In this document: positions 1 to 7,967 of the stretch, piece after piece
Layout: each line of letters starts with the position of its first letter
How positions within the stretch are numbered: the stretch's first letter is position 1
Origin: an uncultured Lachnospiraceae bacterium
Lineage (GTDB): Bacteria > Bacillota > Clostridia > Lachnospirales > Lachnospiraceae
Direction of reading: 5' to 3'
Length of the DNA: 39,516 bases
Assembly: GCA_910585995.1 (NCBI GenBank)
Contig: CAJUGG010000085.1
Location: 1-39,516 of the forward strand
Position numbers and translations under genes: made by a program
The notes under the pieces: model-generated
Told to the model about the DNA's origin: nothing
Seen by the model: the letters and a program-made list of their open reading frames with translations, nothing else
Databases searched by the model: none

Positions 1-72
1 TCCGCTTCTTTGTCCGATACATTCTATGCAGACATTTGTCGATCCAGGCCGCCCCGCTTTGCGACAGTCCCG
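1..72 (-). repeat. Partial palindromic element, copy A (cut by window edge)
   Basis: On the minus strand this reads outer arm, then the ACAAATGTCT stem edge, then the conserved 16-mer GCATAGAATGTATCGG (14-29), then the start of an inner stem. The second half, with the other conserved block, would lie left of the window. It begins within about 10 bases of the stop codon of the minus-strand gene ending at 79 and has the same orientation relative to that gene as the four complete copies have to theirs. Its outer arm resembles that of the copy at 23062-23365. Confidence 0.75.
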
Positions 73-78
73 TCGCTC

Positions 79-312
79 TTATTCTTCTTCTTTTTTCACC
101 GGCTCCTCTTCAAAGATCTCCTCCTCACTATCAAACGCCTTCACCTCTTCCTCTTCTTCCTCCTCATCCTCTATATCCTCAAACAAGTCATCATCATCAA
201 AATCTTCTTCAAATTCATCTGTGGAAAAGAATTTCCGATAGAGGCAGATTCCTCCAAAAATGGCAAGTGCAGCTCCTCCGATCGTGATAAGGGTATTCAT
301 TAATTTCTTCAT
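79..312 (-). CDS. Small acidic membrane-anchored protein, unknown function
   Basis: The product is 77 residues and I do not recognise a family. It starts MKKLMNTLITIGG, continues with one hydrophobic segment (about residues 4-25), a short basic stretch (YRKFF), and then a tail made almost entirely of Glu and Asp with a few Lys. This suggests a single-pass membrane protein with a strongly negative soluble tail. A good ribosome binding site (GGAAAGGAG) precedes the ATG on the minus strand. It is transcribed divergently from the HAD gene at 481. Copy A of the palindromic element follows its stop codon directly. The low-complexity tail could mislead gene callers, but the start site and hydrophobic segment support a real gene. 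Confidence 0.7.
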   Translation of the reverse strand: MKKLMNTLITIGGAALAIFGGICLYRKFFSTDEFEEDFDDDDLFEDIEDEEEEEEEVKAFDSEEEIFEEEPVKKEEE

Positions 313-416
313 TCAGGTGTACTCCTTTCCTGTATTTGGATTTTGTTTTTTACTATTCTAATACATAAAGAGATGCTTGGAAAGTAAAAAATCATTAAAA
401 TTTTAGAAAATATCCG

Positions 417-445
417 TTGTGGTTTCCGGCATTATCTATTATATT
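417..445 (+). promoter_or_regulatory. Probable promoter for the HAD/lipoprotein pair
   Basis: TTGTGG (417-422) and TATATT (440-445) are separated by 17 bases, upstream of the ATG at 481. An overlapping TATAGT (448-453) is an alternative -10. The ribosome binding site GTAAAGGAAG follows at about 461-470. The -35 match is only moderate. Confidence 0.4.
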
Positions 446-480
446 AGTATAGTATTTACAGTAAAGGAAGAAAGAAAACA

Positions 481-1287
481 ATGATTCGATTAATTATTAG
501 CGATATTGATGGAACTTTAGTGCCAGAGGGCGAGAGTCGTATAAACCCAGAGTATTTTGAGGTGATTCAGGAACTGATCGACAAGGGGATCCGGTTTGCA
601 GCAGCCAGCGGCAGGCAAGTCACCAGTGTGGACGCCGTATTTCACAGGTTTAGTGACAGGATGTACTATCTGTCCGACAACGGAGCCTGTATCCAGAAAG
701 ACGGCAAAGTATTAGAAGAGATCTGTATGGCAAAAGAAGATGTCAAAGAGCTGCTTAGAGATCTTCAGCAGATTCCGGGGCATCATGTACTGCTCTCAGG
801 CAGAGAAGGATATTATACAGATGACAAAAGTACTGATTTTCATCATCTGGTATTTGAACAGTACAAAGGCGTGGGCAGCGTGGTGGAAGATTTGGAAAAA
901 TATACCGATGCCTGCATCAAAGTAAGTCTGTACTGTGAAGAGGGAGCACAGATCTTGTATGACCTCTTAGACGACAGATGGAAGGACAAGTTTACGATCT
1001 ACATATCAGGAGCAAAATGGATTGACATCAATGCGGCTGGCGTATCCAAAGGAAATGCCGTAAGATGGATTCAGGATCAGTTTCAGATTACACCAGAGGA
1101 GACGGTGGTATTTGGGGATAATTTTAATGATATCTCCATGATGGAGCGCTCTACGAGAAGTTATGCGTCTGTCTTATCCCATCCGGATATTAAAAAAGCA
1201 GCGAATTATGAAGTGGCTTCTTATGAAGAAGACGGAGTGCTTCAGGTATTGAAGCGGATTGCAGAGGAGATTCGGAATGAAAATTAA
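481..1287 (+). CDS. Cof-type HAD-superfamily hydrolase
   Basis: This 268-residue protein is a typical Cof/YidA-like HAD phosphatase. It has the N-terminal nucleophile motif DIDGTLV (residues 8-14), the SGR motif in RFAAASGRQ, a variable cap domain, and the C-terminal motif GDNFNDISM that carries the metal-binding Asp residues. Members dephosphorylate sugar phosphates, pyridoxal phosphate or flavin precursors in the cytosol; the substrate cannot be read from sequence. Length is normal for the family. Its last 11 bases overlap the start of the downstream lipoprotein gene, so the two are probably translated from one transcript. Confidence 0.93.
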   Translation: MIRLIISDIDGTLVPEGESRINPEYFEVIQELIDKGIRFAAASGRQVTSVDAVFHRFSDRMYYLSDNGACIQKDGKVLEEICMAKEDVKELLRDLQQIPGHHVLLSGREGYYTDDKSTDFHHLVFEQYKGVGSVVEDLEKYTDACIKVSLYCEEGAQILYDLLDDRWKDKFTIYISGAKWIDINAAGVSKGNAVRWIQDQFQITPEETVVFGDNFNDISMMERSTRSYASVLSHPDIKKAANYEVASYEEDGVLQVLKRIAEEIRNEN

Positions 1288-2263
1288 AAAAAAATGTGTG
1301 GCGTGGGCATTGATCTGGGTAACAGCTGCGAGTTTATTGACAGGCTGTAAAAATACAAGGATCGTGCTGACCACAGGGCTTGCCTCCAATGAGCTGTTTC
1401 GCATCGGGGATGTGTCCTGCAGGCTCCCGGAAGCGTTGGTCTACCTGCTCAATCAGAAAAACCAGTATGAGAACGTATATGGCATCGAGATGTGGGAACA
1501 TGCGTTCGGTGATGCGACGATGGAGGAGTATCTGAAAAATCAGGTGGTATCAAGACTTGCGCAGGTCAAAAGTATGGTGCTTTTGGCCAAAGAGCAAGAG
1601 ATTACACTTTCTGAGGAGGAGATCAAGAAGGCAGGTGAGGCAGCGGCGGAGTATTTTGGCTCTCTTGACAAGGCCGAAGCAGATGCCATCAAAGTGCAGC
1701 AGGAAGAGATACAAAAGATGTATGAGGATTACTGTCTGGCCTACAAGACCTATGACCAGATCACCTCAGATGTCAGTGTGGAGATCAGTCTCGATGAAGC
1801 GCGGATTATCCAACTGCAACAGATCTTTGTACAGGAAGAAGGGCTGGCCCAGGAGATACGTGGAAAACTAGAAGCAGGAGAGGAGTTTTCCAATCTGGCC
1901 TCCAATTATTCCAAAGCGACACAGACAACCATGGAGATCGCCAGAGGAGAGAAAGACCAGACCTATGAGACCATCGCTTTTGATTTGGACAATGGAGAGA
2001 TCAGTGAAGTGTTTGCTGCGGATGATGGATATTATATTTTAAAATGCCTCAGCACCTGTATGGAAGAAAAGTCAGAGGCAAATAAGATCCAGGTGGCGCA
2101 GCGGCAGAAAAAGGAACGGTTTCAGGGAATCTATGCGGAATTGATGAAGGACACCTTGTCAGAGTTTCAGACAAAGCTTTGGGAAGAAGTCAGATTTGCA
2201 GATTATGAAGAAGTTAAGACCAGTTCCTTTTTTGAAGTATATGAAAAATATTTTAGCGAATAA
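1277..2263 (+). CDS. PrsA/SurA-like parvulin peptidyl-prolyl isomerase lipoprotein
   Basis: The 328-residue product begins MKIKKKCVAWALIWV and has a lipobox LLTGC, so it should be exported and lipid-anchored at Cys near residue 24. The body looks like an extracytoplasmic foldase: an N-terminal helical region rich in Glu/Lys, then a parvulin-like domain (about residues 175-265) with RIIQLQQIFVQEE, a KLEAGEEFSNLASNYS segment and DNGEISEVFAADDGYYILKC. I chose ATG 1277 because AGAGGAG lies just upstream and the signal peptide then starts correctly; an upstream in-frame start at 1259 is less likely. It overlaps the HAD gene by 11 bases. It may help fold secreted proteins; the client is unknown. 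Confidence 0.85.
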   Translation: MKIKKKCVAWALIWVTAASLLTGCKNTRIVLTTGLASNELFRIGDVSCRLPEALVYLLNQKNQYENVYGIEMWEHAFGDATMEEYLKNQVVSRLAQVKSMVLLAKEQEITLSEEEIKKAGEAAAEYFGSLDKAEADAIKVQQEEIQKMYEDYCLAYKTYDQITSDVSVEISLDEARIIQLQQIFVQEEGLAQEIRGKLEAGEEFSNLASNYSKATQTTMEIARGEKDQTYETIAFDLDNGEISEVFAADDGYYILKCLSTCMEEKSEANKIQVAQRQKKERFQGIYAELMKDTLSEFQTKLWEEVRFADYEEVKTSSFFEVYEKYFSE

Positions 2264-2270
2264 ATCCCAA

Positions 2271-2312
2271 GGACTGCCGCAAGATATCAGGGCATGTGAT
2301 CTGCGGCAGTCC
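2271..2312. terminator. Bidirectional hairpin between convergent genes
   Basis: An 11-base perfect stem, GGACTGCCGCA (2271-2281) with TGCGGCAGTCC (2302-2312), encloses a 20-base loop with further weak pairing. It sits between the converging lipoprotein (+) and aminotransferase (-) genes. There is no T-run on either side, so it may stop transcription weakly or act mainly as a 3'-end RNA structure. Confidence 0.6.
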
Positions 2313-2329
2313 CCTCTTGGAGGATGGAA

Positions 2330-3427
2330 TTAATCCAACAAGATCTCTCTCAAGCAGGTGAGAAGCTGGTCGTTTTTTTCCGGGGTCAAAAAGCAAAAGC
2401 GGAAATAATGGTTGTCTTCCAGACCTGGAAATGTGGAGCAGTCGCGAAGCATAAGCCCCTGCTTGATGGCATGGAGAAAGATGTCATGAGCAGTCAGTCC
2501 TTCTTTTAGGATACGCACCAGGATAAAGTTGGCGTATGGTTTGTAGACCTTTACCTGCTTCCAGGTTGAGAGTTCCTGATAGATGCGCTCCCGTTCTGAG
2601 GCTATCAGATCGCGGGTCTTTTTAATATAATCCGTATCGGTGAACATACAGGCACCGGCGATATCGGCCAGACTGTTGACCGTCCAGGGGTCCTGACGGT
2701 CCCGGATCTTTTCCAGAAGTGCCAGGTTTCCAGTCATAGCATAGCCCAGGCGCAGCCCAGGAGCGGCAAAAAATTTGGAGGTGCCTCTTAAAATGGCAAA
2801 ATTGTCGTACGCAGACAGAAGTCCCACTGAAGAGACACTGATCTTGTCAGGAGCAAATTCGGCATATGTCTCATCGATCAGGACAAAGATCCGATGCTGC
2901 TTACAGCAGGAGAAAATACTGCGCATCTGTTCGGGTGTGCAGGCGGTGGAGGTGGGATTGTTGGGGTTACACAAAACACATAGATCAATCCCGTCTTTTA
3001 AGGCACTTAAAAAGTCTTCCATATCCAGCAGAAAATCCGAGGTCTCTTTGAGGGCATAGTGTAAGACTTCGCCGCCAGACAGTGTAATCTCCCTCTCATA
3101 TTCCGAGTAGGTGGGTGTGACAATCAGTGCTTTTTTAGGCCGTAAAGCCTGGATAAAAAGAGAGATCAGTTCGGTACATCCATTTCCGGGCAGAACCTGT
3201 TCCATCTTGCAGCCCGTGTAGGATGCAATATGGGTGCGCAGGTTTTGATATGCAGGGTCCGGGTAGGTGGTGATGGCATCTAAGTGTTCTGCCAGTTTGG
3301 TTTTCATCTTCGGGGAGAGTCCCAAAGGATTGACGTTGGCTCCGAAGCCTATGATGTCTTCTTTGGGGATCTTGAAGACCTTTTCTATCTTTTCTAAGTC
3401 GCTTCCATGAAAATGTTCTTGATTCAT
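2330..3427 (-). CDS. Class I/II PLP-dependent aminotransferase, HisC/CobD-like
   Basis: The 365-residue protein is a fold-type I PLP enzyme of the histidinol-phosphate aminotransferase / L-threonine-O-3-phosphate decarboxylase group. Visible features are the N-terminal ANVNPLGLSP segment, PGNGCTELI (phosphate-side loop), CNPNNPT, DETYAEF with the PLP-ring Asp, and RGTSKFFAAPGLRLGYAM with the Schiff-base Lys. The ANVNPLG start and overall length resemble CobD, but no cobalamin or histidine genes are near, so the substrate is open. I start it at the ATG at 3427 (MNQEHFHG), which has GTGAGGAAA upstream. A longer frame to 3544 exists but contains a likely plus-strand promoter and lacks a good ribosome binding site. 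Confidence 0.85.
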   Translation of the reverse strand: MNQEHFHGSDLEKIEKVFKIPKEDIIGFGANVNPLGLSPKMKTKLAEHLDAITTYPDPAYQNLRTHIASYTGCKMEQVLPGNGCTELISLFIQALRPKKALIVTPTYSEYEREITLSGGEVLHYALKETSDFLLDMEDFLSALKDGIDLCVLCNPNNPTSTACTPEQMRSIFSCCKQHRIFVLIDETYAEFAPDKISVSSVGLLSAYDNFAILRGTSKFFAAPGLRLGYAMTGNLALLEKIRDRQDPWTVNSLADIAGACMFTDTDYIKKTRDLIASERERIYQELSTWKQVKVYKPYANFILVRILKEGLTAHDIFLHAIKQGLMLRDCSTFPGLEDNHYFRFCFLTPEKNDQLLTCLREILLD

Positions 3428-3458
3428 TGGTTTTTTCCTCACTTCTTTTACCCTGTGG

Positions 3459-3488
3459 TTGCACGTTGCATCCAGAGAGTGGTATACT
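3459..3488 (+). promoter_or_regulatory. Probable promoter toward the DUF5717 operon
   Basis: TTGCAC (3459-3464) and TATACT (3483-3488) are 18 bases apart, and the -10 carries a TGG extension. Transcription rightward would give a leader of about 230 bases ahead of the ATG at 3726, running through the hairpins at 3538-3667. Confidence 0.45.
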
Positions 3489-3537
3489 TTGATAGTAATT
3501 ATGTAATGATGCCACGGATTGCTCCGCATTTCATGCT

Positions 3538-3667
3538 CCCGCAATCCTAAAACACCTCAAATCCGCTCATTTTTCTGCGAAAAATGGCTACTTTTCGGTG
3601 TTTTGCGGGTCCCAAGTTCAAAAATCCTCTTGCAAGCGAGCTCGCATCGGATTTTTGACCTTTTGAC
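3538..3667. repeat. Two adjacent palindromic structures in a divergent leader
   Basis: The first palindrome pairs CCCGC (3538-3542) and AAAACACC (3549-3556) with GGTGTTTT (3597-3604) and GCGGG (3605-3609), and encloses an inner stem CATTTTT/AAAAATG (3568-3574, 3580-3586). The second pairs TCAAAAATCC with GGATTTTTGA (about 3618-3657) around the perfect palindrome GCGAGCTCGC (3636-3645), flanked by GGGTC and GACCC. Both lie between the divergent aminotransferase and DUF5717 genes and would be in the 5' leaders of both if the proposed promoters are right. They share no sequence with the long elements elsewhere in the window. Confidence 0.75.
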
Positions 3668-3679
3668 CCTGGCATCATC

Positions 3680-3707
3680 ATTATATACGAAACTGTGAAA
3701 AAAGCAA
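3680..3707 (-). promoter_or_regulatory. Probable minus-strand promoter for the aminotransferase gene
   Basis: On the minus strand TTGCTT (3707-3702) and TATAAT (3685-3680) are 16 bases apart. Transcription would give a leader of about 250 bases, containing both palindromes at 3538-3667, before the ATG at 3427. Confidence 0.45.
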
Positions 3708-3725
3708 CGGGGTTTACGGGTTGTT

Positions 3726-6700
3726 ATGAAAGAGAAGATAATAGATTTATTTAATGGCGTATTTGTCTATGACCAGCCCGGCTTAAAAGTGGAGCCGGAT
3801 GAACTTGTGCTGAGACTGAAAAAAGAGGAGACTGTAAGCGGGAGTTTTGTGATCAGCTCCTTAGATGAGCGCAGGGTAAAAGGGATCATCTGCACCCATC
3901 TTTTGGGAATGACATTTCGCGAGGATGGTTTTTTTGCGAGAAATTCGAGGATCGAATTTACCTATAAGCCCAAAGGATTAAAAGCAGGAGAGACGCTTTT
4001 AGAGGATATCTGGCTGGAGACCAATGCAGGAGAATACCGGATTCCGGTACGGGTTGAGATCGACTCCGGCCTGAAAAAAGAAGAAGAGGAACAGCCGCTT
4101 CCTCCCCTTCCTGAGTATGTGCAAGAGATTGCCCTCCTCAAAAAGGGAAAGGGCAGAAGTGAACATTGGAAGGCAAAGAGACGGCAGGAGGCAGGATTTT
4201 ATGAGATCTGTCAGATCCTCGACCGGGAGAGGCGCAGAGGCTGCACGAGAGAGGATGCGAATATCTGCCTGCGCGTGGCAGTCGACCGTCTGTTGGAAGA
4301 AGATCCCGATTCTCTTGTCTATCCGCTGATGGACGCCTGGGTACGGATTCGGGAAGGCCAGAGGGAGAAGGCAGGGGAGATCTTAAGAAACTATGAAAAC
4401 AACCGTCTGTATCAGACCAAAGAGGTTGTGGTGCGGGCGATGTTTCTGTATGTAAACTGTCTCTATCAAAAGAAAGAAGAGACAAAGACATTCTGCATCT
4501 CACAGCTGCAGAAAATATACCAACGGTATCCAGATCATATGCTGGTGATCTGGTTTCTACTGGAATTGGATGTAAAGCTGATGATCAGCGTGCGCACCCG
4601 TTTTCGGGTGTTGGAACGGCAGTACCTGTCCGGTACAAGGAACCGGCTTCTCTATGGAGAGGCGTTTTATCTGCTGTGCGGAGATCTGGCGCTGTTTACC
4701 AGGCTGGATGACTTTGCGCTGCAAAGCTTTGGCTGGGGGGCCTCTCATGGGCTTCTGACCAAGGAGGCGGCGCAGGCAGTGGCCGCTCAGGCTACCAAGC
4801 TGAAGAGATGGACTCCGTTGGCGGCAAAGGTTCTAAAAGCATGTTGGGAGATCAGCCCTTCCAAAGAGACGATAGGAGCTGTGTGTTCGATCTATATCCG
4901 GGGAAACAGGACGGATCAAGAGGCATTTTCCTGGTATGAAAAGGGCGTGGAGTATGATGCCAAGATCACCAATCTGTATGAATACTATATGTATGCTCTG
5001 CCAAAGGACTATAAAAAACTGCTGCCTCGCCAGGTGCTTTTCTATTTTCACTATCACAACACCTTGACCAATCTGCAGAGAACCACCTTTTATTGTAATC
5101 TGGTCCGTTACGGCTCACAGGATGAACAGATGTTCGAGGAACACAGCCGCGCCCTCCAGGATTTTCTGCTGATGCAGTTACAAAAGCGGCGTCTGAATGA
5201 ATCTCTGGCATGGCTTTATCAGAAGTGCCTTTTAGCAGAGGCATTGGAAGAGCAGATGTTAGAAGCTCTGGCTGATATCTTGTTTTTACGAAAGTTTACT
5301 TGTGAAGAGAGACGCATCCGGGAGGTGGAAGTCAGCTATGAGCAGCTTAAGGAAACTTTTGTCTATCCGATATCGGGAGGGTGCGCCTGGATACCAGTCT
5401 ATACGCCCAATGTAAAGATTACCTTAATCGACAAACAAGGAAAGCGCTATCAGAAGACCGTGGCTTATGAACTGGTACAGGTGATGCAGGAACCAGGATT
5501 TTTGCAGATCTGCATGGACAAGCTTGAGAACCATCTGGGACTGAATCTGTATCAGTTAGACGGTAAAGGTCCCCATCGTCTGCGGGAGGAAAACAGTGCG
5601 CTGGTCGCAAGACTGATGAAAGACGAACGGCTGAAAGAATCCTACCGGCTTAAGCTTCGGCTGGAATGGATGGCCTATGAGCGCAGATGCGGGAGATTAG
5701 AGCAGATGGAGGAGTCTCTGTACCTGACTCCTGGCGAGGTGAACCGACTGCCGAGAAAAGAGCAGGGTGCCTATATTGAGATCCTGATCTTGTTAAAGGA
5801 AGATGGCAAGGCACTGATGCTTCTGCTGCAGACGGGATGCAGAGAAGTGGATGCCAGGATCTTGCTGCGCCTTTTGCAGCGAACGATGGCAGTGAGGAAG
5901 GATATGCAGGAGGTTCTGCGTCCTCTGGCGCGTCAGGTATTTTCCAAAGGAGTCTATACAGAAAAGGTGATAAAGCTTCTGGCAGAACATGCCGTGGGAG
6001 ATACCAGAGAGCTTTTGGAACTGTGGCAGGCAGGGGCGAGATTTAACTTATCTTTACCGGAGCTGTCAGAGCAGATCCTGGTACAGGCATTGTTTACCGA
6101 GCGGCATGTCGAGGAAGTATTCCCGGTCTTTTTTTCCATGGATGACAGGGGATGTCAGTCTGTCGTAAGAGGGGCGTATCTGAATTATCTGGGGTGGCTT
6201 AATTTTGTCAAAGGGCATGAGGTGCCTGGTGGCCTGATCCACAGCTTAGAACAGCATCTGCTCTGGGAAGATCCCCTGGCAAGAGAGGCAGTTCTGTGTT
6301 ATCTTCATCAGCTGTCCGCTTTGACGTTTTTGACCGATACGCAAAAGAGACTGGTCAAAAGGCTTTTGAAGGAGCTGCCTGTGAAATACCGCTGTTTTTC
6401 TTTTATGCAGAGATTGCTGCCGTATCAGGCAGAACAGGAGCGGCCGGCGGATCAGACGATAGTGGAATACCGCTGCAATCCCAAACATAAAGTGGTGCTT
6501 CACTATGTGCTGGAATACCATGGAAGGAGGACGTTTGACTATGTGACTGAGCGTCTCTATCCGGTCTGCCAGGGAGTATTTACCAGAGCATTTATCTTAT
6601 TCTATGGAGAGCGGTTGAGCTGGTTTGTCACAGAGACCAGAGAAGATGGAACCAAGATCTCCACAGAATGTACCACGATAGAACATCAAAACGCAGATGA

Positions 6701-6839
6701 CACAGAGGATACCCGTTATCATCGACTCTGCCGGATGCAAAAAGCGTTAGACGATCATCAGGAGGAAGCACTTGCACAGATGATGGCAGAATATGAGACA
6801 CTGATCACAATAACAGAAGAAAGATTTCAGATTTTATAA
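3726..6839 (+). CDS. Giant DUF5717-like protein, unknown function
   Basis: The 1037-residue product resembles, from memory, the clostridial DUF5717 proteins; a profile search should confirm this. The N-terminal 115 residues are beta-rich (VYDQPGLKVEPDELVLRLKK, then SGSFVISS and GEYRIPVRVE) and look like an immunoglobulin-type domain. The middle is a long alpha-helical, TPR-like solenoid rich in Leu, Glu and Arg, with repeated helix pairs of about 35 residues (for example GAVCSIYIRGNRTDQEAFSWYEKGVEYDA, shown here split: GAVCSIYIRG / DQEAFSWYEKG). The C-terminus returns to beta structure (VVLHYVLEYHGRRTFDYVTE). No signal peptide or membrane segment is evident, so it is probably cytosolic. The ribosome binding site is weak (GGG before TTGTT). 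It heads an operon with the Hsp70-like gene 21 bases downstream. Confidence 0.8.
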   Translation: MKEKIIDLFNGVFVYDQPGLKVEPDELVLRLKKEETVSGSFVISSLDERRVKGIICTHLLGMTFREDGFFARNSRIEFTYKPKGLKAGETLLEDIWLETNAGEYRIPVRVEIDSGLKKEEEEQPLPPLPEYVQEIALLKKGKGRSEHWKAKRRQEAGFYEICQILDRERRRGCTREDANICLRVAVDRLLEEDPDSLVYPLMDAWVRIREGQREKAGEILRNYENNRLYQTKEVVVRAMFLYVNCLYQKKEETKTFCISQLQKIYQRYPDHMLVIWFLLELDVKLMISVRTRFRVLERQYLSGTRNRLLYGEAFYLLCGDLALFTRLDDFALQSFGWGASHGLLTKEAAQAVAAQATKLKRWTPLAAKVLKACWEISPSKETIGAVCSIYIRGNRTDQEAFSWYEKGVEYDAKITNLYEYYMYALPKDYKKLLPRQVLFYFHYHNTLTNLQRTTFYCNLVRYGSQDEQMFEEHSRALQDFLLMQLQKRRLNESLAWLYQKCLLAEALEEQMLEALADILFLRKFTCEERRIREVEVSYEQLKETFVYPISGGCAWIPVYTPNVKITLIDKQGKRYQKTVAYELVQVMQEPGFLQICMDKLENHLGLNLYQLDGKGPHRLREENSALVARLMKDERLKESYRLKLRLEWMAYERRCGRLEQMEESLYLTPGEVNRLPRKEQGAYIEILILLKEDGKALMLLLQTGCREVDARILLRLLQRTMAVRKDMQEVLRPLARQVFSKGVYTEKVIKLLAEHAVGDTRELLELWQAGARFNLSLPELSEQILVQALFTERHVEEVFPVFFSMDDRGCQSVVRGAYLNYLGWLNFVKGHEVPGGLIHSLEQHLLWEDPLAREAVLCYLHQLSALTFLTDTQKRLVKRLLKELPVKYRCFSFMQRLLPYQAEQERPADQTIVEYRCNPKHKVVLHYVLEYHGRRTFDYVTERLYPVCQGVFTRAFILFYGERLSWFVTETREDGTKISTECTTIEHQNADDTEDTRYHRLCRMQKALDDHQEEALAQMMAEYETLITITEERFQIL

Positions 6840-6860
6840 TGGGAGAAAGGGAGTGCATGT

Positions 6861-7967
6861 ATGAGCGTGGAAAAGCGTTACAAGATCTGCGCCGGGATCG
6901 ATTTTCAAAAAGAAGTGCCGAATGTATGCTTTTGGGCGGCGCAGATGAAAGAACCAGAACCTTTGTCCCTGGATTTTAGCGGCTGTACAGACCACAAGGG
7001 CTGTTTTCGCAAGATCTTATCCGCATTAAAGCGCTATGAAGAGAAAGATAAGATCTGCGCGGCCATTATCCTGCCGGATCTGTCCCCTCAGGAGATCAGC
7101 CAGTATGAAAGAGATGCCTGTGAAGCCGGTTTTCTGCCGGAACAGCTTTTGATCCTGGGAGAAGAAGAATGTCTGGCCCATTTTGTCATGCATCAGTCCA
7201 ATGATATCTGGCAGCATCAGGTCTGGTATCTGGAATTTGGCACAGAGGAAATAAAGGCCCGGATGATTCAGGTCAATAAGAGAAGCAGGCCGATGCTCGT
7301 ACAGGTGCTGCCTCCTGCGTATTGGTATGTGGGCAGCCTGGAAAGCAGAGAACGGGATGACAGACTGTTAGAAGCTGTTCGTGAAAATATTGTCAATAAT
7401 CAGGTGTCTGCGGTGTTTGTAACAGGAACCGATCTCAATGAAAATGATTATAAAAAAAGTCGGGAGGCGCTCTGCAGCCGCAGGCGTGTCTTTTTAGGAG
7501 AACAGATCACTGCGCGTGGGGCTTGTATGGTGGCGCGCGAGAAGGAGCAGAACAAACCCTATCTGTTCTTAAATGAACAGACTCTTTTGTACAACCTGGG
7601 GGTTGCCGGCATACAGGAAGGAGAAGAGATCACGTATACCATTGTCCGCGCAGGGTGCAACTGGTATGAGGCTAAGAAAAGCTGTGAGGTGATCCTGCAG
7701 GGAGACGCTGCTCTGGATTTTTCTTTCTGTCCGATGTCGGGCGGGGAAGCCATCCATAAAGAGATGATTCTCACAGATTTTCCAACAAGGCCGAATGGGG
7801 CCACAAGGCTTTTGCTGGAGGTGTGCTTTCACAGCCCGCTGCAGTGTGAGATTAAGGTGACAGATTTGGGATTTGGAGAAATGTATCCGGCTTCTGAGCT
7901 GTGTTGGACAGAATCCTATCGGATCGGGGAGGAGGAGGAGGAAGATGGGACTGGTTACGCTCTGTAA
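6861..7967 (+). CDS. Degenerate Hsp70/actin-fold-like protein, unknown function
   Basis: The 368-residue protein is not a family I can name, but the layout follows Hsp70. An N-terminal ICAGIDFQKEVP matches the position of the phosphate-1 motif IGIDLGTTNS with its Thr residues lost. VWYLEFGTEEIKARMIQV (about 120-137) matches the phosphate-2 strand FDLGGGTFDVSIL with its Gly run lost. AVFVTGTD followed by VFLGEQITARGACMVA (about 185-230) matches the adenosine motif and the PDE-AVALGAA helix. The C-terminal 110 residues resemble the Hsp70 beta-sandwich peptide-binding domain, including LLLEVCF and CEIKVTDLGFGEM. If correct, it is a small Hsp70 relative without an alpha lid and probably without ATPase activity. 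AAAGGGAG precedes the start; the next gene overlaps by 23 bases. Confidence 0.65.
   Translation: MSVEKRYKICAGIDFQKEVPNVCFWAAQMKEPEPLSLDFSGCTDHKGCFRKILSALKRYEEKDKICAAIILPDLSPQEISQYERDACEAGFLPEQLLILGEEECLAHFVMHQSNDIWQHQVWYLEFGTEEIKARMIQVNKRSRPMLVQVLPPAYWYVGSLESRERDDRLLEAVRENIVNNQVSAVFVTGTDLNENDYKKSREALCSRRRVFLGEQITARGACMVAREKEQNKPYLFLNEQTLLYNLGVAGIQEGEEITYTIVRAGCNWYEAKKSCEVILQGDAALDFSFCPMSGGEAIHKEMILTDFPTRPNGATRLLLEVCFHSPLQCEIKVTDLGFGEMYPASELCWTESYRIGEEEEEDGTGYAL

Noticed and set aside
3428..3544. Extended N-terminus of the aminotransferase
   Set aside because: The extension lacks a good ribosome binding site, does not resemble the family N-terminus and overlaps a likely promoter.
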